From Aaosphaeria pasadenensis (taxonomy: Eukaryota > Ascomycota > Dothideomycetes > Pleosporales): 64,000 bases of DNA. The notes beneath the pieces were generated by a model. It ran no database searches and was not told the DNA's origin. It saw only the letters and a program-made list of their open reading frames with translations. The translations under genes were made by a program, and so were the position numbers. Shown here piece by piece: positions 57,904 through 64,000 of this stretch. The stretch is taken from positions 1,178,001 to 1,242,000 of the forward strand of contig JAKLMB010000005.1 in assembly GCA_022813625.1 (NCBI GenBank). The letters run 5' to 3'. Every line of letters starts with the position of its first letter. The first letter of the stretch is position 1.

Positions 57904-60630
57904 ATGTTTCGAAATCCCCGCGAAAATCGTCACCTTGACCCATCCACCCCTTCACTTCCATCAGTTGGTCGCCCTCCTTCGCCACCCCGCTTCGATCGAC
58001 GCCCTATTCTTCCCGCCATGACGACTAAATCCAGTTCAAAGACCGTCCCTACAAGATCAAAGTCCAATGTTTCGAAACCACAGATGTCACAGACTACACT
58101 CGTACCTGGTAGTTGGGGGAAGAAAAGTCCAGCGAATGGCGGATTGAAGGGCAAGCCAAAGGCGGCACAGAACGGCAACATCATGGCGTTTTTCAAGAAA
58201 GCAGAGGAGCAAAACAATACTCTCTTTCTGAGAGAGCGGGGTGGAACAAATAATTCCATCGGACTGGGGGAAACGGAAGAGGATATCGGGTGGGACGATG
58301 ATGTCACCAATGGCTTGACGGATACAGCCCATGCTGGTGAAGGGAGATATAATGAATATGCTGGAAGCAACAAGAAGCGGAAAGTGAGCGAAGACATGGC
58401 CGTCACAGCATGCTCTCCCCCGCCACCAGAAGGTGGGAACGCGGCGCAAGCAGTTGGTCCAATTCCCCTTACTGCTGTAGAAAATACGAAGATTACAAAG
58501 AAGACTGGTCCTTTTCTCGATGACTCCGACTCAGAGACCGATGAAATGCCAATTAAAGGAAGAGGTACGAACACATCACCAAAACCGTCTATGCTCTCCA
58601 TGGATTCTAAATCAATCGAATCGACTAGCGTAATCGACAATCAACTAGACCCCGTTACGAAACCCGAGTGCCCATCGCTGGTGAAGATAGAGACTACATT
58701 GGGAATTGGAGAGGGAGATTTTGATGATTTTGAGGGTCTGGAAGAAGAAGAAGATCTAGAGGGTGAAGAATACGACGAGAGACGGTGGATGGAAGAGCAA
58801 CAAAAGCTTGAAATGGCACAAGCTGCCCTGGAGAATGACTTTGACGACAGAGAGGTACCTGTAATGTTTCCAACCACCGAGACTTCGGATTTTCAATTCA
58901 AGGTTGAAGAAAGTGCGGCGACAACTTGCCCAATTTGCAACGCACCACTCGGAGACATGAACGAACAGGACATCCTGGTACACGTCAATGGCTGTCTGGA
59001 TGGCAATACTGGGAATCCATCTATTGCCGACTCTCCGAGGAAGGAAATGACACCAACCCCGGGCAACGGCCACAAGATGTTCAAACGCCCTGATCGTCCT
59101 GCCCGTCCAGGACAAGATAACCCCTTCGTGTTGGGGGAGTCGAGTGTTCAGCCTAAGTCTGCCTTTTCAAGGCTTATGGCAGGCCATGCTGAGGATGCTG
59201 CATGGGCAACTGCTGCTTCGGCGGAGTCATCAGCCCGTGGAAAGCCATTTTATGAACGTACGTGTCCGTTCTACAAGATCCTGCCAGGGTTTTACATATG
59301 TGTGGACGCTTTTCGATACGGCGCTGTGAAAGGTCAACATGCCTATTTCCTCAGCCATTTCCACAGTGACCATTACGTGGGCTTAACCAAGTCCTGGTCA
59401 CACGGTCCAATTTATTGCAGCAAAGTTACCGCGAACCTTGTTCGACAACAACTTCGCGTCGACCCAAAATGGGTAATTGATCTTGAATTTGAGAAAAAGG
59501 TGGAGATACCTGGTACCGAGGGCGTTCAAGTTACCATGATACCGGCGAATCATTGCCCAGGAAGCTCATTATTTCTGTTCGAGAAGGCGATGGGCAAGGG
59601 CAAGAACCCTAAGTTACAGCGAGTTCTTCACTGCGGTGACTTTCGCGCATGTCAAGCGCACATAGAACATCCACTTCTGAAGCCCGAAGTTATCGATTCT
59701 TTGAGTGGCCAAGGAAGGCAACAGAAACTCGACGTTTGCTACCTTGATACAACCTACCTCAACCCGAAATATGCTTTTCCGCCCCAGGAGCAGGTCATAC
59801 AGGCCTGCGCAGATATGTGTGTTAGTCTAAACAAGGAACGAGCAGAGGAGAGCGATGCATGGGAGCAAGTCAAACGTGGTCGAGCAGGTCAAGGCATGGT
59901 CAAATTCGTTCGCAAAGACAGCCAGGCAGAGGAAACAGTGGAAGGCCGGGACGATGAAGAGGATGTGGATGCAATGAAAATAACCAAATCAGGTTCAACT
60001 AAGAAGCGTGGTCGACTCTTGGTGGTTGTGGGCACATATAGTATCGGAAAAGAGCGAATATGCATGGGCATTGCGAAAGCACTAGGAAGCAAGATATACG
60101 CGCCACCAAACAAGCAACGCATCTGCCGCGCGCTTGAAGACCCGGAACTTGATGCGCTCTTAACAAATGACCCTCGAGACGCTCAGGTACACATGACTCC
60201 CTTGTTCGAAATTCGCGCGGAAACGCTTGACGACTACCTTCGTGATTACCGGGATTGCTTCTCTCGGACCGTGGGCTTCAGACCGTCTGGCTGGAACTAT
60301 AGACCACCTAAGAGCAGGTTTACAGAGAGTCCAACCATACAAACAGTTTTACATTCCGAAAACTGGAAGAGTCAGTTCACTATGCAAGATCTGAATCCTC
60401 AACCGGGTAGTACAAAGCGTGCAAGTTGTTTTGGTGTACCATACAGCGAACACAGCAGTTTTCGAGAGCTGACCATGTTCTGTTGTGCCCTCCGAATCGA
60501 CAAGATCATTCCAACAGTCAATGTTGGCAGTGCAAAAAGTCGCGAGAAGATGAAGTCCTGGTGCGAGAAATGGGCACAGGAGAAGAAGAAAAACGGCTTG
60601 TTCAAGTTAGAAGGAGTAGGAACCTGGTAG
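57904..60630 (+). CDS. pso2: DNA interstrand crosslink repair nuclease PSO2/SNM1
   Basis: Single exon, up to 908 residues; a second in-frame ATG at 58018 would remove 38 residues and may be the real start. A UBZ4-type C2HC finger (CPICNAPLGDMNEQDILVHVNGC) lies near 342-364. The metallo-beta-lactamase motif SHFHSDHYVGL has its first His at 485, followed by NHCPGSS and CGDFR. The beta-CASP/DRMBL part ends with GTYSIGKERIC and FGVPYSEHSSFREL. The basic PIP/APIM-like region LKGKPKAAQNGNIMAFFKKA near residue 80 resembles a PCNA-binding site. The family is a 5' exonuclease that resects unhooked crosslinks. The acidic linker at about 275-300 is rich in Glu/Asp. Confidence 0.95.
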   Translation: MFRNPRENRHLDPSTPSLPSVGRPPSPPRFDRRPILPAMTTKSSSKTVPTRSKSNVSKPQMSQTTLVPGSWGKKSPANGGLKGKPKAAQNGNIMAFFKKAEEQNNTLFLRERGGTNNSIGLGETEEDIGWDDDVTNGLTDTAHAGEGRYNEYAGSNKKRKVSEDMAVTACSPPPPEGGNAAQAVGPIPLTAVENTKITKKTGPFLDDSDSETDEMPIKGRGTNTSPKPSMLSMDSKSIESTSVIDNQLDPVTKPECPSLVKIETTLGIGEGDFDDFEGLEEEEDLEGEEYDERRWMEEQQKLEMAQAALENDFDDREVPVMFPTTETSDFQFKVEESAATTCPICNAPLGDMNEQDILVHVNGCLDGNTGNPSIADSPRKEMTPTPGNGHKMFKRPDRPARPGQDNPFVLGESSVQPKSAFSRLMAGHAEDAAWATAASAESSARGKPFYERTCPFYKILPGFYICVDAFRYGAVKGQHAYFLSHFHSDHYVGLTKSWSHGPIYCSKVTANLVRQQLRVDPKWVIDLEFEKKVEIPGTEGVQVTMIPANHCPGSSLFLFEKAMGKGKNPKLQRVLHCGDFRACQAHIEHPLLKPEVIDSLSGQGRQQKLDVCYLDTTYLNPKYAFPPQEQVIQACADMCVSLNKERAEESDAWEQVKRGRAGQGMVKFVRKDSQAEETVEGRDDEEDVDAMKITKSGSTKKRGRLLVVVGTYSIGKERICMGIAKALGSKIYAPPNKQRICRALEDPELDALLTNDPRDAQVHMTPLFEIRAETLDDYLRDYRDCFSRTVGFRPSGWNYRPPKSRFTESPTIQTVLHSENWKSQFTMQDLNPQPGSTKRASCFGVPYSEHSSFRELTMFCCALRIDKIIPTVNVGSAKSREKMKSWCEKWAQEKKKNGLFKLEGVGTW

Positions 60631-60815
60631 AAAAATATAACACCGATATCCATACACCTATGCATAAGTCTTACAATAAAAAAACACCAATTCCCCACGG
60701 TCTCGCCATTTTCGATCACACTTTGCCTCTGAGGTATCGAACGTTCTGTGGATAGCTTGGACCTCGACCCCACTGCGAGGTAGCCACATATTTCCACAGA
60801 GTCCTTCCGAATTCC

Positions 60816-61838
60816 TCATTGTGATTGCTTCGAGTTCCCATCAATCTGCATGAACACCATCAAAACTGCAGCATATGCTGCACTGGACGCAACGACCTCA
60901 AAAGGCCGATTCACTGTCGCCAATGCCATGGAGCCCATGAAGCAAGCAAGGAAAACGGTAATGATCGTAAGTCTGATGATACTGTTGGATACGAATTCCA
61001 GCCACCACATTGGCCCGAGCAGCATGCACAATCCCAAAACGATGATGCTTCCGGTGCTGAGATTATCTAATGCAGCGTCACTGGAATAGTGTGTGTTGCC
61101 GGAGTTTGATTGATAGCTTGGGTCAGCTTTGGATTCCACCATCCGACTCAGACGGATCAATCGAGTTCGTTCCAGCAATTTGCCCAAGGGTGTTGATGGA
61201 TGAGGATTGATCGATATCAAATCCGCCTTATGATTAGCAAATTTCCTCTCTGGCTCAGCAACGGCCTTTCTTTTGAGAAAGGTTTCAAGGTTTCGAATTT
61301 GTCGGTCTTCCGCTCTTGGGCGGTCTCGAATCTTGGAGAATGTCTCAACATATTGGTCTGTTCGAGAGTGAGTTGGACATCGAGGAATGCGATGCTTGAA
61401 CAGATGGATGGGCTATGGAGACTTACTGTAATGATGGAGCACAGTTGTCAACTCGCACATTAGTCGGTCTCTTTCAGGCTCGTTCTTCATGTCCCAAGAG
61501 AAACTGCCGTTATTCCTCTGTCCTTCTGTGTTCTCATTGTTTGCATGTATCTGTTCAAGACGCTCCTCGATCTTTACGATGCGATTCTGCATGTACAATA
61601 TAACATGTGCATTCAGACTTTGGAACCTTCTGATTACGAAGAAGTCATCGTCGGACGCCATCCATTTGCTGAATTCTTGGTAACCCTCATACTTCCACGC
61701 CTTCTTCCTCTTCGCAGTAGCATCAGGAGCGGGGTATTTACTGGTATCTGGTGGCTTTGGGATGTTCTGGAGCTCAATTGGAAATGATGCTATGAATGGT
61801 GCGGCAATGCCGGAAGTCACTGGTGGTGGAAGATTCAT
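60816..61838 (-). CDS. DUF6594 family membrane protein
   Basis: Two exons, 61838-61427 and 61357-60816, sum to 317 residues. The conserved front part reads YEGYQEFSKWMASDDDFFVIRRF, then LNAHVILYMQNRIVKIEERLEQ, a likely coiled coil. Splicing continues with LHHYNQYVETFSKIRDRP. Three hydrophobic helices close the protein: SIIVLGLCMLLGPMWWLEFV, IRLTIITVFLACFMGSMALAT and FEVVASSAAYAAVLMVFM. This is the layout of the filamentous-fungal DUF6594 family, whose function is unknown. It converges on pso2 with only 185 bases between the stops. Confidence 0.87.
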
Positions 61839-62381
61839 CTCGTCCTGAAATCATGAAGGAAAGGGTTAAGAAGAGTAAGTTTCATTCCGTTTAGGACGAC
61901 TTATATCATACAAGTAGGCTGTGCAGTCTGTCCTCCCGTTCTGCGACACCATTGGAGCGGCTGCGCACTTCTCGACCCCATGCAGATACCCGAGTCCCTC
62001 AACCTGTGACTGGCACAAGGCTGAGTCTCAGCCTATGGAATCTTATCAACCACCCACCCATCATCCATGCAATCACATGCATCAGCATAGATGAATCGGT
62101 GATTAACGATAAGTGGCGCGAAGTCGTCAGTTAGGTTCGACTTGAGAATTCCCAGCCTTGTGTAAGGCATAATAATGAGCTGCAACACTGCACAAGTTCG
62201 CCTGTCGCCTGATTGAATGCAGCTGAACACTACATAAGAGAGGTGTGTCCCAGCCTGAATCGCTGCCTCGTCTCATCCCACCAAGTGTCAGCCTCATTCC
62301 ATTGCTGCGATCCTATATTATACTGCCACTTTGCAATCCGGTGTCTGAAGTAAAGCAACCGGTCAAGCCACATTCATCACA
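61839..62381. other. Intergenic: divergent promoter, DUF6594 / Q-P-Y-rich protein
   Basis: About 0.54 kb. An acceptor-like TTTCAG lies just upstream of the DUF6594 ATG (sense strand), so a 5' leader intron is possible. No other element was recognised. Confidence 0.5.
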
Positions 62382-63188
62382 ATGGAGCCTCTACGGAAAT
62401 GGAAAAGAACCAGGGATGTTATCAGAGCTACGCAACAAATCGCAAGAAAGGGCGATGAATCACTTCATCCCGACTATATTGACGCCGAAGAGCCACCCGA
62501 GGACGACTTCGATCCAAGACCGTATGGACCGCAACAAGGTAATGCGTACAACTCCCAGCAAGGCTATCAAAACCATCCACAAAACGTGCAACACGCACAG
62601 TATCCAAACAACCCCGGCCCCTACGGAGGTGCGCATCAAAATCAGGCCTTTCCATACAACCAACAGCCATACCAAAATGCGCAATGGGCCTCTCAGACAG
62701 CGCATCAAATTCCCGTACATCATCAGCAGTCTGCATACGCGGGCCATCCGTCCTATAACCAGGTGCCACAGAATCATGGAACACAGTACGGTCGGCCATC
62801 ATTCGATTCGAATCCCGGCTCCAATGGCCAACAGTACGACTACAACCAGAACCCGAGCCAGCCAGGTTCATCTCCCCCAATGCCTCAAAACTTCTCATCT
62901 CCGCCCTATCAGCAGAGTCCACCACCACTTCATTCAGCGTGGTCCGACCCCAACGTACCACAATCCTCTCCACCAAACCCGCCAGAGCGTGCTTTGACTT
63001 ATCCACCTCCGGATCGAGAATCCAGTCCCGCTCTGCCAAGTCAGCGGACTTGGACAATGCCAGTAGGTGGTACGTGGTGTGTGCACAATAATTATGTTGA
63101 TGGGTAGGTGTCCCTCATTTTTGAACATGACGCAGGATCATTCTGACTTGGAGCTAGGGTGTCCAAATGCCCCCACTGTTACGGATAA
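62382..63188 (+). CDS. Q/P/Y-rich disordered protein with a C-terminal CPHC knuckle
   Basis: Two exons, 62382-63103 and 63158-63188, give 250 residues. The unspliced frame ends at TAG 63105-63107, but that TAG lies inside a donor (GTAGGT). A 54-base intron with a CTGAC branch point and TAG acceptor adds VSKCPHCYG and a stop. Residues 1-35 are basic then acidic (KWKRTRDVIRATQQIARKG). Residues 45-215 are low-complexity Gln/Pro/Tyr/Asn with repeated QNAQW/YNQ/GSNGQQ-like runs. The end (GGTWCVHNNYVDGVSKCPHC) holds three Cys and two His and could be a small zinc ribbon. I recognise no named family. Similar QPY-rich proteins with a terminal CxxC pair occur in fungal genomes. Confidence 0.72.
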
Positions 63189-64000
63189 CCATATCTCTTT
63201 TCGAGACGTAGAGACTCACGAGTGAAGTGAAGCGAGCATTCATACCTAAGAGTGTGCGTATTTGATTGCGTCATTATTTGAGGAAAGATGCCGAGCCACG
63301 TATGCCTTACCATTGCTATTGCAGGAGATTCAAAATTGATAAACACGAACATGCAGAGGGACGTCGAAAAGTACCTTAAATCAAATCTGGCAAGGGCATA
63401 TCTTTCGGTCATATCATAGGGGTTGGGAATTGTATGTGCAAGTCCCATAGGTGGATTTTCTTTTGTTTCTTTGAACCCTTTCAATTGCTTCGGCAACATA
63501 ACATATACCATTTACGGAGGCATAGCTACTGGAGCGTCGGCGTGCAGGTCCTCATGATTTCGGGTTTCTCATTGAAATTTCAATTGAAGAAGTTCACCGG
63601 AGAAGTTTCGAATACTTTATTCCATATTTCCGTTGTAATGAGAGAGAGAGAGAGAGTCTATAAACTGCTCATGAGTCTTCCCATATTAATGTATGCCCAA
63701 AAAGAACAATATCCATTGATCAAATATAGTTAGCGTCGGAATGCGTGTGCCTAGCATCGGATTAAATGCAACCATGATCATCGCCCCACGTTTGTTTGCT
63801 CTCCGATTAGATTACATCAACTTGTACAAACAACTGTCTCCATGCCTCCATCACACTTCACTTCGTGCATTCGAATCGCCAGTACGTGGATCAGGCCACC
63901 TACTGCTCGACTGATCTCACCAATTCCCAGCATATCATCCATTGCGTCTTCCAGCAACTAGACTGCGATCCTCTCTATCTGTTCCCAATCCCAGTGCGAA
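63189..64000. other. Right-edge non-coding sequence
   Basis: About 0.8 kb to the window edge. It has a (GA)n run near 63638-63656. A 110-codon minus-strand frame at 63179-63511 overlaps the preceding gene and shows no motif, so it was not called. Confidence 0.5.

Noticed and set aside
62245..62997. 250-codon plus-strand ORF in another frame of the Q/P/Y-rich gene
   Set aside because: It is the shifted reading of a repetitive CA-rich coding sequence. The frame from 62382 has the better codon use, the splice signals and the CPHC end.
63179..63511. 110-codon minus-strand ORF near the right edge
   Set aside because: Overlaps the last exon of the preceding gene, has no motif and no ATG context of note.
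1..64000. Mobile elements, CRISPR arrays, rRNA, secondary-metabolite cluster
   Set aside because: No transposase, integrase, reverse transcriptase, terminal repeats, regularly spaced repeats, rRNA segments, or PKS/NRPS/terpene backbone genes could be read on either strand.

Overview
The window is nuclear DNA of a filamentous ascomycete (Pezizomycotina). The support is direct: genes are split by short introns of about 50-110 bases with GT...AG ends and CTAAC/CTGAC-like branch points, and the protein set is typical of moulds (CFEM-domain receptor, tyrosinase, pectate lyase, DUF6594 protein, LRG1-type LIM-RhoGAP, RIM15). Genus and class cannot be fixed from sequence reading alone. No bacterial genes, CRISPR arrays, intact transposons, rRNA or convincing tRNA genes were seen.

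Layout. 0.2-10 kb: on the minus strand a SAM methyltransferase of the trans-aconitate type, an RBR ubiquitin ligase and the LIM-RhoGAP LRG1, with one weak orphan ORF between the last two. 12-21 kb: RNA polymerase II subunit RPB4 (+), a secreted-type tyrosinase (-), a LanC-like protein (-) and an RmlB-type nucleotide-sugar 4,6-dehydratase (+). The last two are divergent across a 1.6 kb AT-rich spacer with a perfect CRE site. 21.8-35 kb: the t-SNARE SEC9, a 5.75 kb gene-free stretch, then the very large PAS/kinase/receiver protein RIM15. 36-42 kb: alpha-mannosidase AMS1 (-), an SDR oxidoreductase (+) and a secreted pectate lyase (-). 44-49.5 kb: a CFEM-GPCR and a SurE-like phosphatase with large spacers around them. 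50-64 kb: U2AF large subunit (-) and OGG1 (+) as a divergent pair, a 2EXR/F-box-like gene broken by one in-frame TGA, a flavin-reductase-like protein (-), the crosslink-repair nuclease PSO2 (+), a DUF6594 membrane protein (-) and a Q/P/Y-rich protein ending in a CPHC knuckle (+).

The genes do not form an obvious biosynthetic cluster. Housekeeping functions (transcription, splicing, DNA repair, secretion, growth control) are interspersed with host- or environment-facing ones (pectate lyase, tyrosinase, CFEM-GPCR, SurE phosphatase), the latter mainly at 13-16 kb and 40-49.5 kb. Exon coordinates below were built by hand from splice signals and frame continuity; for nearly all genes the exon lengths sum to an exact multiple of three.

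I found no clear undescribed multi-gene system. The items most worth a second look are the interrupted 2EXR gene, the gene-free cis-element-rich region and Kozak-context uORF upstream of RIM15, the Glu-for-Asp receiver domain of RIM15, a hidden 31-base terminal exon at 63.16 kb, a GC-AG intron in tyrosinase, and sharp base-composition changes inside AMS1 and tyrosinase.
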